Assembly: GCF_001514495.1 (NCBI RefSeq)
Contig: NZ_BCNM01000001.1
Span: 744,001 to 808,000 of the forward strand
Origin: Paenibacillus pabuli NBRC 13638
Lineage (GTDB): Bacteria; Bacillota; Bacilli; Paenibacillales; Paenibacillaceae
Length of the DNA stretch: 64,000 bases
Direction of reading: 5' to 3'
Shown piece by piece: positions 18,365 to 26,209 of this stretch. Each line of letters begins with the position of its first letter. Position 1 is the first letter of the stretch. The notes under the pieces are model-generated. The model was given only the letters and a program-made list of their open reading frames with translations. It was not told where the DNA came from and made no database searches. The position numbers and the translations under genes are program-made.

Positions 18365-19432
18365 ATGGAAATGCATGATCTGTGTGCAATTGCAGCGCGA
18401 GAACCACGCTGTGTACTCGCAACAGCGGTCAAGGTAGAAGGTCATGCTTACCGTAAGCAGGGAGTCTCCATGCTTTTGACTGAAGAAGGGGTGAGGTATG
18501 GCAGTATCAGCCCAGGCTGTCTGGAGAGTGATCTGCAGGCCAGAGTGGATCGGGTGCTGGATAAGGAGCAGCTGGAATTCGTGGAGTATGATATGCGACC
18601 CGCAGATGATCTGTCCTGGGGAGAAACGATTGGCTGCGGCGGATTGATTATTATTCTGCTTGAGCCGGTTTGTGGCGAACTCAGGTCGATCTTGTCCCGT
18701 ATGCATACCTATTTTCAATCTGGATCACCTGTGGAGCTAACCCGTTCCTTCTACCATCAATACACAAGGATTCATTATGTAATTAAGGTCGTTATTCATC
18801 CGTCTGGATCTGGTGCTGCCGCTACTGATTCTGATTCTGGGAAGAGTGTTTCTCAAAGGGAGGGGAGGTCAGAGCCAGAGAGTCGGGATATTCCGCTACA
18901 GATCTCAACAAGATATGTGCCCAAACCCCGTCTGATTATTGTCGGAGCCGGAAATGATGTGATTCCAGTAGCCCGTCTGGGCCGATCCGCAGGCTTTCGC
19001 GTGGTAGTAGCGGATTGGCGAGAGAATTTATGTACCACTGCACGGTTTCCGGGTGTTGAGCTTATCCGGGGTTTCCCTCATGAGATCATCCCTGTACTGG
19101 ATATCCAAAGCGGGGATTATATCGTATTGATGAGCCATCAATTTCCGAGAGAACGGGAATTTCTTGAATTGCTCGAGGATCGGAATTATGCATATCTTGG
19201 CATTATGGGGTCCAGAACACGGACAGCACGTTTGCTGAACGATCTCCCTCCACTGAAGCATGTGCATTCACCCGTCGGCCTGACCATTGGTGCAGATGGT
19301 CCGGAGGAGATTGCGATCAGTATCGCAGCAGAACTTGTTGCCTGTAAGCGCGCGGCGGCTGTCACCGAGTGTCTCAACGTACAGAGGGGGATTACACATG
19401 CAACTGACGGGTATCGTGCTAGCGGCAGGTAA
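18365..19432 (+). CDS. pucA: XdhC/PucA-like molybdenum cofactor maturation factor for xanthine dehydrogenase
   Basis: A 355-residue XdhC/CoxI-family protein. The N-terminal part (PRCVLATAVKVEGHAYRKQG, then SISPGCLESDL) is the XdhC/CoxI domain, and the C-terminal half (LIIVGAGNDVIPVARLGRSA, near 185) is a Rossmann-like fold. XdhC proteins bind Moco, protect it during sulfuration and insert it into xanthine dehydrogenase. Gene order pucA-pucB-pucC-pucD-pucE equals B. subtilis. A loop around 140-165 is rich in Ser, Gly and Asp. ATG 18365 is preferred over ATG 18353, which sits directly on the RBS. The 3' end overlaps pucB by 35 bases. Confidence 0.88.
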   Translation: MEMHDLCAIAAREPRCVLATAVKVEGHAYRKQGVSMLLTEEGVRYGSISPGCLESDLQARVDRVLDKEQLEFVEYDMRPADDLSWGETIGCGGLIIILLEPVCGELRSILSRMHTYFQSGSPVELTRSFYHQYTRIHYVIKVVIHPSGSGAAATDSDSGKSVSQREGRSEPESRDIPLQISTRYVPKPRLIIVGAGNDVIPVARLGRSAGFRVVVADWRENLCTTARFPGVELIRGFPHEIIPVLDIQSGDYIVLMSHQFPREREFLELLEDRNYAYLGIMGSRTRTARLLNDLPPLKHVHSPVGLTIGADGPEEIAISIAAELVACKRAAAVTECLNVQRGITHATDGYRASGR

Positions 19433-20042
19433 GAGCAGCCGACTGGGCCGGGATAAACTGTCTATCGCCATGCCTGATGGAAGGTGCTTAGCCGCATGGG
19501 CCTTGGAAGCTGCCTTGAATTCCGATTTGGAGCAGGTCATCTGTGTGGTCAAACCTGAGGATTCATTGGCGTGGATCCCTGCCGAACACCTCAACGCAGC
19601 TTCTTATAGCAGTACTCCAGAAACGGGGACGAGGCTTCAGATTGCAATCTGTACCGATTATGCATATGGCATGGCCATGTCTCTTCAATGTGGCATTCTG
19701 ACTGCTATGCCTCACCACCCAGAAGGTGTGATGATGATTTTGGCAGATCAGCCATTATTGCAGGCACGGGATATCAACAGGGTTGCCGAGGCCCTAGCTC
19801 CCAACAAACTGTGTGATTATGCAGCAGCTACGGATGGCCGTGGAGGTAAGCCCCCTGTGGCTTTTCGGGAGCATATGCTAGGGCCTCTTTTGTCACTCAG
19901 CGGAGACGAGGGGGCGCGAAAGATCATACGCAATGCCAAATATGCAGGAACGCATGTATCCTTGTCTGATTCCTGCTTCTGGGATGCGGATACCGAACCA
20001 GAGCTGGAGCGCATTTTGAAATATGTGAATGGGTTAAGATAA
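19398..20042 (+). CDS. pucB: MobA/MocA-like nucleotidyltransferase, molybdenum cofactor cytidylyltransferase
   Basis: A 214-residue NTP-transferase. The nucleotide-binding signature LAAGKSSRLGRDK is at residues 8-20, and ILADQPLL near 112 supplies the metal-binding Asp. Members (MocA, PucB) add CMP to the molybdopterin cofactor, giving the MCD form needed by xanthine dehydrogenase-type enzymes. The start follows AGAGGGGG within the end of pucA. It is the last gene of the long operon that begins at pucL; a terminator follows at 20098. Confidence 0.87.
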   Translation: MQLTGIVLAAGKSSRLGRDKLSIAMPDGRCLAAWALEAALNSDLEQVICVVKPEDSLAWIPAEHLNAASYSSTPETGTRLQIAICTDYAYGMAMSLQCGILTAMPHHPEGVMMILADQPLLQARDINRVAEALAPNKLCDYAAATDGRGGKPPVAFREHMLGPLLSLSGDEGARKIIRNAKYAGTHVSLSDSCFWDADTEPELERILKYVNGLR

Positions 20043-20097
20043 ATGAAGATCACAGCAAAAAGAGCGTATCGCTTATGTATCGTTTTTTGATGTAATC

Positions 20098-20128
20098 AGG
20101 TCAACCAGACCGTCTGGTTGGCCTTTTT
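20098..20128 (+). terminator. Intrinsic terminator ending the pucL-pucB operon
   Basis: Stem AGGTCAACCAGAC / GTCTGGTTGGCCT with one G-T pair, directly followed by TTTTT. Confidence 0.82.
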
Positions 20129-20220
20129 ATCGTTTTTTGACGTGGGGAGTGAATTAGCTTGTGTTAGCTTTGGGTCGTAATTAATGCATCAGGCACAAAT
20201 CAAACGGTGTATTTATACAT

Positions 20221-20233
20221 TTAACCAAAATGG
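20221..20233 (-). promoter_or_regulatory. PucR-box-like site
   Basis: Read on the minus strand, the last eight bases, TTGGTTAA, equal the core of the B. subtilis PucR box (WWWCNTTGGTTAA); the five preceding bases match poorly. It lies just upstream of the -35 box at 20245, the place expected for an activator. Confidence 0.5.
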
Positions 20234-20244
20234 TGTGAAGATAA

Positions 20245-20273
20245 TTGACGTTACTCTTGCCGTCCCATATGAT
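20245..20273 (+). promoter_or_regulatory. Sigma-A type promoter of pucCDE
   Basis: TTGACG and TATGAT with a 17-base spacer, about 70 bases before the pucC start and directly downstream of the PucR-like box. Confidence 0.7.
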
Positions 20274-20346
20274 TTGAAGAATTATTTGGATCATTCGGTC
20301 ATATCCAACGCCCCGCAGATTCAAGATGGAGAAGGGAGATGAAACG

Positions 20347-21261
20347 ATGGTCATGCTGGCATATGGGTCTGGAGCGCAGCCAACGGTTTGGCAGCCCGTT
20401 AATCTGGAGGAACTTCAAGCTTTGAAGGGTAAACTGTTCGGGAAATATTGTTATGCAGCAGGGGCGACATTATTGCGTACTCAGTGGGAAGGTGGACTTG
20501 TTCCAATGCCGGAGCATATGGTCAGCCTTGCTCGTATTCCAGAAGTAAGCGGCGTGTACGTGGAAGAAGATGATCTGGTCATTGGAGCACTGACACGATT
20601 AAGCCATTGTGCCACAGACGTTCAGCTGCAACAACGGCCCTTATTACAGTCGGCAATGAATGCCATAGCTGCTCCTTCCATTCGAAATGTAGCCACAATT
20701 GGCGGAAATATTGTATCCGGCGTGGGGGACTCCATACCCGCACTGCTGGTCTACGATGCGCAGCTGCGCTGGATGACGGACAGCGGCATGGAGCAGCGCA
20801 GTCTTTCGTCCTGGCTGAACGGTGGTCGTGACGGCAGTCGCAAACCGAATGATGTGTTAATTGCTATTCATATTCCAATGGCGGACACCGCTTTGCCGGA
20901 TTCCCGCAGCCAAGAGACCTTGGGTGCGCGTGAGGTTTCATTTTACCGCAAGTTGGGTCGTCGGGAGACCTTCACGGCCTCGCTGGTGACGATAGCTTTT
21001 CACGGAGAACTGGGATCGGATGGGCGTTGGAAGAAGGTAGCGATTGCCGCAGGGGGAGGTTCAGGGATGGCAATGCGACTTCCCGAAGCGGAAACGTGTC
21101 TTCTTGGCAGCGCAGCTTCTGCTATGCAGGCTTCAACGCTGGCTGTTGCGGTCAGTTCGGAATTCGAGACTTATAGTGATGCATTCGCTTCAGAACAGTA
21201 CCGGAAACAAACAGCAGGTAATATGATGGGTGCCGGACTGTGGGAAGCACTTCGCTCATAG
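20347..21261 (+). CDS. pucC: Xanthine dehydrogenase, FAD-binding subunit
   Basis: A 304-residue FAD-binding subunit of the molybdenum hydroxylase family (CoxM/XdhB-like). YCYAAGATLLRTQWEGG near 35-50 and IAAPSIRNVATIGGNIVSG near 105-125 are the FAD-binding signatures. It passes electrons from the iron-sulfur subunit PucE to NAD+ or another acceptor. The ATG at 20347 follows GGGAG at 8 bases; an ATG at 20326 is in frame but lies within the RBS region. First gene of the three-subunit operon, expressed from the promoter at 20245. Confidence 0.92.
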   Translation: MVMLAYGSGAQPTVWQPVNLEELQALKGKLFGKYCYAAGATLLRTQWEGGLVPMPEHMVSLARIPEVSGVYVEEDDLVIGALTRLSHCATDVQLQQRPLLQSAMNAIAAPSIRNVATIGGNIVSGVGDSIPALLVYDAQLRWMTDSGMEQRSLSSWLNGGRDGSRKPNDVLIAIHIPMADTALPDSRSQETLGAREVSFYRKLGRRETFTASLVTIAFHGELGSDGRWKKVAIAAGGGSGMAMRLPEAETCLLGSAASAMQASTLAVAVSSEFETYSDAFASEQYRKQTAGNMMGAGLWEALRS

Positions 21262-21294
21262 AAGTTTACAGATGAAGAAAAGGGGAGAGAGACC

Positions 21295-23628
21295 ATGCTG
21301 CTGAATCGGGAACAAAGCGGAAAACGCTGGCACCTGCGGCCGGATGGGGTGGGCAAAGTGACAGGGCGACTTCAATATCTGACGGACATGACTCTGCCTG
21401 GTATGATCTATGGAAGAGTTTTGCGCAGCTCCTATCCCTATGCCCGTATCGTATCTATCGATATTACCGGAGCTGAGGCCATGGAAGGTGTATTTGCCGT
21501 ACTCACCTCCAAAGATGTGCCTGGATTGAATCGCTTCGGCATTGCAACTCCAGATCAGCCTGTATTTTGCGAGGATGTCGTTCGTTATGTCGGTGATGCC
21601 ATTGCGGCGGTTGCTGCGGATACCCCGGAACGTGCGGCGCTCGCTTTGGAGCTTATTCGGGTAGAGTATGAGGAATGGACTCCGCTGGACAGCACTGAGG
21701 CTGCTTTGGCACCTGATGCACCGGAGCTCCATGAACATGGTCCCGGAAATGTGCTGCACCGTACCGAAATCAAGCGTGGGAATGTAGATGAGGCTTGGGC
21801 TGCATGCGAGTATATCGTGACGGAAACGTATTATACTCCTCGCCAGATGCATGCATATATGGAGACAGAAGGTGGGTTGTTTGTTCCAGAAGAAGACGGA
21901 AGACTCCATATCTATGCGGCTACACAGCATGGTTACAAGGACAGAATGCAGCTCTCCCGAATTATCGGGTGCTCCGAAGAGGATATTAGGGTGGTCTCCT
22001 CTCCGATTGGCGGTTCTTTTGGCGGGAAAGATGAACTGAACGTACAGCCTTACGGCGCACTTCTTGCTTTGAGAAGCGGACGCCCCGTGAAAATGCACAA
22101 TTCACGCAAAGAATCTGTACGGGCAGGACTGAAGCGTCATCCGATGAAAATTGAAATGCAGACCGGCATCAGCCGTGAAGGCATGATTCAGGCTCACCGG
22201 GTTCGCATTACCGCAGACACAGGGGCATATGCCACGCTGGGAGCGCCTGTTCTGAACTTTTGCACAGAACACTGTCTCGGGCCCTATTCCATTCCTCATG
22301 TAGATGTGGAGGGCATCTCGGTGTACACGAATAATGGGGTGTCGGGAGAGTTTCGCGGATTTGGCGGTAATCAGGCAATCTTTGCGATGGAGGGTCAGAT
22401 GGATCGACTCGCAGAATGGATGAAGATGGACCCCTGGGAATTTCGGAGACGCAACATGAGGGAAAAGGGTGATCCTGGACCACTGAATCAACGGATCCTG
22501 GTCACGGATGGACTGTCGCGAGTATGGGAGGCGATGGATCGTTCGGAGTTATGGCAAAAACATCAACATCCTCCGGCATATCCTTCTCAGCCTCCCTGGA
22601 TTAAACGCGGTGTTGGTGCAGCCATCGCTATGCACGGGGCGGGGTTAGGATATGGCATTCCTGATCCGGCGGGGGGCCGCTTATCCCTGAATGCCGAAGG
22701 CAAGATTGAAGTGGCATTCAGTTACGAAGAATTCGGTCAGGGTCTCATTGCTACTCTGGAAATGATGCTCTGCGATCTGTTCCTGTGCTCCACATCGGAT
22801 CTGAGCATTATCATCGGGGACACGGATCGAGTGCCGCACAGCGGCTCAAGCACCGCTTCGCGTTCGACGACGATGGCCTGGATGGCTCTTCAGCGATTAC
22901 AGGTTCCATTCCGTTCCAAAATCTTGTCGGCAGCCTCTACCTTGTCCGGAATTCCGGCTGACGAACTGATTACTGGAATAGGGGGAGTATGGCGCAAGGG
23001 ATCGCTTTCTCCAGAACGTACAACGAATGATACGGCGAGTAATTCCACAGTTGTCGTTTCTTACGTTGATCTGGCGAAGCATGGTGAAGCGGAAGAATGG
23101 ACTTTTGATACTCATTTCGAATATCCGACCACACCGGACAATGTTGTAGGCGGGCATTATCTATATACGTATGCGGCAGTAGCCGCAGAAGTGGAGGTAA
23201 ACACACTAACTGGAGAAGCCAAATTGCTGGATACGAAGCATGTGGTGGCTGCTGGTCCGGTTATCAATCCAATGGGTTTTATCGGACAGATCGAAGGTGG
23301 TAGTGTAATGGCTCTGGGTTTTACATTAACCGAAGACGCCGTCATGCAAGACAGTCGCTATATGACAACCAATTTGGACACCTATCTGATCCCGACGATT
23401 CAAGATATTCACACCAACCTAGAAGTGGAGGCGATTGAAGAGCTGCCAGAGGGTGATCCGTTTGGACCTCGGGGAATTGGTGAGATTGGTTCGGTGGCGC
23501 TTGCTCCGGCCATCACCGCTGCGATTCATCAGGCTACAGGGGTATGGGTGAATCGTTTGCCCGTTCCGCGAGATCAACTGATCAAACCACTAGACGTACC
23601 GCTTAAGGAAGGAGTGAGTCCCTCGTGA
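21295..23628 (+). CDS. pucD: Xanthine dehydrogenase, molybdopterin-binding subunit
   Basis: The 777-residue large catalytic subunit, oxidising hypoxanthine and xanthine to urate at the molybdenum centre. It has the a/b hammerhead domain (KVTGRLQYLTDM near 20, VLRSSYPYARI near 43), then Moco-binding motifs SSPIGGSFGGKDE near 238, GEFRGFGGNQAIFAMEG near 350, EEFGQGL near 480 and a C-terminal GPRGIGEIGSVALAPAI near 722 that carries the conserved active-site Glu. The start follows AGGGGAGAG. It ends GTGA over the pucE start. Confidence 0.94.
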   Translation: MLLNREQSGKRWHLRPDGVGKVTGRLQYLTDMTLPGMIYGRVLRSSYPYARIVSIDITGAEAMEGVFAVLTSKDVPGLNRFGIATPDQPVFCEDVVRYVGDAIAAVAADTPERAALALELIRVEYEEWTPLDSTEAALAPDAPELHEHGPGNVLHRTEIKRGNVDEAWAACEYIVTETYYTPRQMHAYMETEGGLFVPEEDGRLHIYAATQHGYKDRMQLSRIIGCSEEDIRVVSSPIGGSFGGKDELNVQPYGALLALRSGRPVKMHNSRKESVRAGLKRHPMKIEMQTGISREGMIQAHRVRITADTGAYATLGAPVLNFCTEHCLGPYSIPHVDVEGISVYTNNGVSGEFRGFGGNQAIFAMEGQMDRLAEWMKMDPWEFRRRNMREKGDPGPLNQRILVTDGLSRVWEAMDRSELWQKHQHPPAYPSQPPWIKRGVGAAIAMHGAGLGYGIPDPAGGRLSLNAEGKIEVAFSYEEFGQGLIATLEMMLCDLFLCSTSDLSIIIGDTDRVPHSGSSTASRSTTMAWMALQRLQVPFRSKILSAASTLSGIPADELITGIGGVWRKGSLSPERTTNDTASNSTVVVSYVDLAKHGEAEEWTFDTHFEYPTTPDNVVGGHYLYTYAAVAAEVEVNTLTGEAKLLDTKHVVAAGPVINPMGFIGQIEGGSVMALGFTLTEDAVMQDSRYMTTNLDTYLIPTIQDIHTNLEVEAIEELPEGDPFGPRGIGEIGSVALAPAITAAIHQATGVWVNRLPVPRDQLIKPLDVPLKEGVSPS

Positions 23629-24155
23629 GTGAACCTTTGGAGAACCCGTGGATCGCTGTTGTAAATGGTGAGGAGCAACAATTGCGGATTGCCCAGACAA
23701 CCCGTCTTGTGGATGTATTGCGGACGCATTTGAATCTGACCGGAACGAAAGTGTCCTGCGAAGTGGGCCGCTGCGGCGCTTGTATGGTACTGATGGATGG
23801 AGAGCCAGTCAATTCCTGTCTTGTTATGGCTTATCAATGTGCCGGCAGTGAGATAACAACCATAGAAGGGTTACATGGTGAAAAGGAAGGCGAGCTGCAT
23901 CCAATTCAGCAGGCTTTTGTGGAAGAGGGCGGCTTCCAATGCGGATACTGTACTCCCGGAATGGTGATTTCCACCAAGGCGTTGCTGGATCGCTATCCAC
24001 AGCCTAGTCAGGAACAGATAGAATCGGGTTTGTGCGGCAATCTGTGCCGCTGTACCGGGTATGGAGGGATTATTCGAGCAGTTCGAACCGCAGGAGAAAC
24101 CTATGCATCCTCCTTCAGCTTAACCACAGGAGTGAAGAAAGTGAACGACTTGTAA
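23625..24155 (+). CDS. pucE: Xanthine dehydrogenase, 2Fe-2S subunit
   Basis: A 176-residue subunit with two [2Fe-2S] clusters. The N-terminal ferredoxin-type cluster uses C45, C50, C53 and C65 (CEVGRCGACM ... NSC). The C-terminal helical cluster uses C106, C109, C141 and C143 (CGYCTPGM ... CGNLCRCTGYG). It relays electrons from Moco (PucD) to FAD (PucC). GTG start overlapping the pucD stop by 4 bases, RBS GGAGTGA. A degenerate partial copy of this gene lies at 25861-25981. Confidence 0.95.
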   Translation: MSEPLENPWIAVVNGEEQQLRIAQTTRLVDVLRTHLNLTGTKVSCEVGRCGACMVLMDGEPVNSCLVMAYQCAGSEITTIEGLHGEKEGELHPIQQAFVEEGGFQCGYCTPGMVISTKALLDRYPQPSQEQIESGLCGNLCRCTGYGGIIRAVRTAGETYASSFSLTTGVKKVNDL

Positions 24156-24176
24156 CTGAACAACTGGATTAAAGAG

Positions 24177-24221
24177 GACCGGGCACTGGAGTGCATTATC
24201 TCCGTTTCGCCCGGTCTTTAT
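24177..24221. terminator. Terminator after pucE, between convergent genes
   Basis: GACCGGGC / GCCCGGTC with an inner GGAG / CTCC hairpin and a TTTATT tail. It separates pucE from the convergent gene ending at 24228. Confidence 0.78.
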
Positions 24222-24227
24222 TAACGA

Positions 24228-25142
24228 TTAATATTTGATAATGTACCAACCGCCCCAAGTCGAATAATTCAGGCCATTTCCATAATTACGATCAGCTGTT
24301 TGTGGATTACGAATCGAATTGCCGCTGGCATCTCTAAAATCAATAGCAGTTAGTCCACGTTTATGTGACCAGCCACCATCAGCATCCTGTCTGTACCAAT
24401 GATAATCATAGTTTGGTGCAATAACAAGTGCTACCTTATACTCTCTGTACCCCGGAACTTCACTATATGAAGAAGTCCGTAAGGATTTATTTAAATATGG
24501 CATGTCAAGCTTAGAAGCACTAATGATGCTCGAAGAAGTTAAACTTGTAAATACTTTTCCGGCAAGTTCACCGGGTTGTAATTTATGTCCAGAATATGTG
24601 GATGTATTTAACATGTACGCATAACAATTAGCTTTATCAGTCAAATTTTCCCATGCACTTGTTGAATATGGGTGTTCATAACCACCTGTAGGCATTGTTT
24701 CAAGAGCTTGAAGAGTTAATTGATCATTTGAGTTTGTTTTGGAATCGATAGTCTGGTTATTGTATTGGGTTTCATGAATAGTGACTTCTGTTTTATTCAA
24801 TGTGGCGAATTCAGCAGGTCGGTAATTTACCTGTAATTGTTGTTCTTCTGTTAAACTGTTGAACCAATTCAACCATTCTTTAGTATCTGGAGCGAAAGAA
24901 GCTAATGGATCTACATTGGATAACGTTAAAAGGGCATTCTCGTCTACAGATATTAATTCAGCAGGTTTGTAATTTACTTTTAATTGATCTTCTTTAGTGA
25001 GTTTTTCAAACCAATTCAACCATGTTTGAGTTTCAGTTGTAGGAGAAGTATCCTTTTTGGTAGTGTTTGATTCAGCTAATACAGGTAACGCGAGTGTGAA
25101 TAACAAGATCACTGCAAATAATGATGAAACTAATTTTTTCAT
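24228..25142 (-). CDS. Secreted protein with duplicated WLNWF motif and papain/NlpC-like C-terminal region
   Basis: 304 residues. The signal peptide (MKK, hydrophobic 8-22, cleavage after VLA at 23) indicates export. A 23-residue unit occurs twice, at 41-63 and 90-112, with the pattern WLNWFxxLTxExQLxVNYxPAE. The C-terminal half has NCYAYMLN (C173), DYHWYRQDADGGWSHKRG (H248) and a Trp/Tyr-rich end. A Cys followed by His with these contexts resembles secreted papain-fold or NlpC/P60-like proteins, but the catalytic assignment is inference. GGAGG precedes ATG 25142; longer frames upstream have no RBS. AT-richer than the puc genes and divergent from the lipoprotein gene, which suggests an accessory gene. 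Confidence 0.75.
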   Translation of the reverse strand: MKKLVSSLFAVILLFTLALPVLAESNTTKKDTSPTTETQTWLNWFEKLTKEDQLKVNYKPAELISVDENALLTLSNVDPLASFAPDTKEWLNWFNSLTEEQQLQVNYRPAEFATLNKTEVTIHETQYNNQTIDSKTNSNDQLTLQALETMPTGGYEHPYSTSAWENLTDKANCYAYMLNTSTYSGHKLQPGELAGKVFTSLTSSSIISASKLDMPYLNKSLRTSSYSEVPGYREYKVALVIAPNYDYHWYRQDADGGWSHKRGLTAIDFRDASGNSIRNPQTADRNYGNGLNYSTWGGWYIIKY

Positions 25143-25284
25143 TGTTACGTTCCTCCTGAAATTTGAATATAAATTTTTTTGATTACAATGGCGATAAACT
25201 TTGTTTAACCAACTAAAATCCTTATGATTGGTGATACCCCCTCGAATTAAATTCAAAAAAATGTAATATACGGTAATTATGCTA

Positions 25285-25293
25285 TGATATAAT
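25285..25293 (+). promoter_or_regulatory. Extended -10 promoter for the lipoprotein gene
   Basis: TGATATAAT is an extended -10 with perfect TATAAT, about 63 bases upstream of the GTG at 25356. No clear -35 box. Confidence 0.5.
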
Positions 25294-25355
25294 GGTGATA
25301 ATTGCAAGATAAAAATTACAACTAATTCCATATTTGATTTTAAGGAGGAAGCCTA

Positions 25356-25709
25356 GTGTCAAAATTTATTCCTAGTAAACTCGGCTTAGTATTGTTACTT
25401 TTGGTTACATTTTGTTCAGGTTGTCAGACAAATAATGGTCAGGAAGAGTCGAGTTCATCCATTCCATTAAAGGAATTGAGAGCTCTGGCTGAGAAAGGAG
25501 GAAGCCTTTCATGGAATGATTTTAAAGCGTACCCTTATGAAGATGAAGGATCAGGACTATACATCCGGAAATACAACGTGGAAGGGGGACACCAATTGAT
25601 AATTAGTGGTAAAAGCTTAGACAAAAAGCCAGATCATATTTATGTAGTGAATAAAGATGGAGAAAAAATTGACCTTTTAAAAGAAAATAGTAAAGATTTG
25701 AATTTTTGA
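25356..25709 (+). CDS. Small putative lipoprotein (117 aa)
   Basis: GTG start after AAGGAGG. The N-terminus has a positive region (K3, K8), a hydrophobic core of Leu and Val residues, and a lipobox-like TFCSGC with the modifiable Cys at 23, so a lipid-anchored surface protein is likely. The mature part is charged, with a Ser-rich linker at 32-35 and a small C-terminal beta-rich part (YVVNKDGEKIDLL). No domain recognised. Its 3' end and downstream flank recur in decayed form at 28347-28520. Confidence 0.72.
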   Translation: MSKFIPSKLGLVLLLLVTFCSGCQTNNGQEESSSSIPLKELRALAEKGGSLSWNDFKAYPYEDEGSGLYIRKYNVEGGHQLIISGKSLDKKPDHIYVVNKDGEKIDLLKENSKDLNF

Positions 25710-25805
25710 TTACGTAATAATTATTATGTAAACTTATTATTTTCGATGACTTCCATAGCTGTATCTATATTGCTTGCTAAACTATCTCTAAGGGGCGGAT
25801 AGAGC
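25619..25805 (+). repeat. Direct repeat, copy 1: lipoprotein 3' end plus flank
   Basis: This segment covers the last ~30 codons of the lipoprotein gene and about 95 bases after it. It is clearly similar, in the same orientation, to 28347-28520. The best block, around TATGTAAACTTATTATTTTCGATGAC, is nearly identical in both. The copies flank the WYL-DinB-EVE genes. Confidence 0.8.
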
Positions 25806-25860
25806 AGGATGATTATAACGACCCTATTATAGATCGTTAGTTACATTGAACAAAAACATG

Positions 25861-25981
25861 TTGAATCTGGCCGGAACGAAAGTTTCCTGCGGGTCGGTCG
25901 CTGCTGTGCTTGTATGGTACTGATGGATAGAGAGCCGATCAATTCCTATCTCGTTATGGCTTACTAATGTGAGGGCAGTAG
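25861..25981 (+). pseudogene. Decayed fragment of pucE
   Basis: About 120 bases align to 23730-23850 of pucE, around its first 2Fe-2S motif. Blocks such as CCGGAACGAAAGT, CTTGTATGGTACTGATGGAT and AATTCCT are shared. A one-base loss after TCCTGCG breaks the frame, and TAG and TAA codons follow. There is no start codon or RBS. It is a non-functional remnant of a local duplication. Confidence 0.85.
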
Positions 25982-26028
25982 AGGGGACTAAGATTGTCTC
26001 TGAATTTCAGAATCATAAGAATTTTTAT

Positions 26029-26064
26029 AGACCAACTTATGCTCTGCGGGTTGGTCTTTGTTGT
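26029..26064 (+). terminator. Terminator-like hairpin
   Basis: AGACCAAC / GTTGGTCT with a 13-base loop and a T-rich tail (TTGTTGTT). It lies in gene-free sequence after the pucE remnant and may be left over from a lost gene. Confidence 0.6.
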
Positions 26065-26209
26065 TCAATGAAATATCTTACGAAAAGAGTGGACACGGGC
26101 ACAGTGAGGACTTGTTCGTCAGAATGCTTTTCATTTGTCCATATGTTACTTATAATAAATGTCCAATGAAGATTCGTGTATTTGATATTACATCAAGGAG
26201 GGGTGGTTC

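Larger units (their letters stand above)
20043..20346. other. Intergenic control region between pucB and pucC
   Basis: No gene. It holds a terminator (20098-20128), a PucR-like box (20221-20233) and a strong promoter (20245-20273), listed separately. A 13-bp direct repeat, TATCGTTTTTTGA, occurs at 20078 and 20128, on either side of the terminator. Confidence 0.8.
25710..26209. other. Gene-free stretch between lipoprotein and WYL regulator
   Basis: No intact gene. It contains the downstream half of the direct repeat, the decayed pucE fragment (25861-25981) and a terminator-like hairpin (26029). A 67-codon open frame at 25969-26169 has no RBS and crosses the hairpin; I do not call it. Confidence 0.7.

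Noticed and set aside
25969-26169. 67-codon open frame after the pucE remnant
   Set aside because: No RBS, crosses a terminator-like hairpin and lies in decayed sequence.
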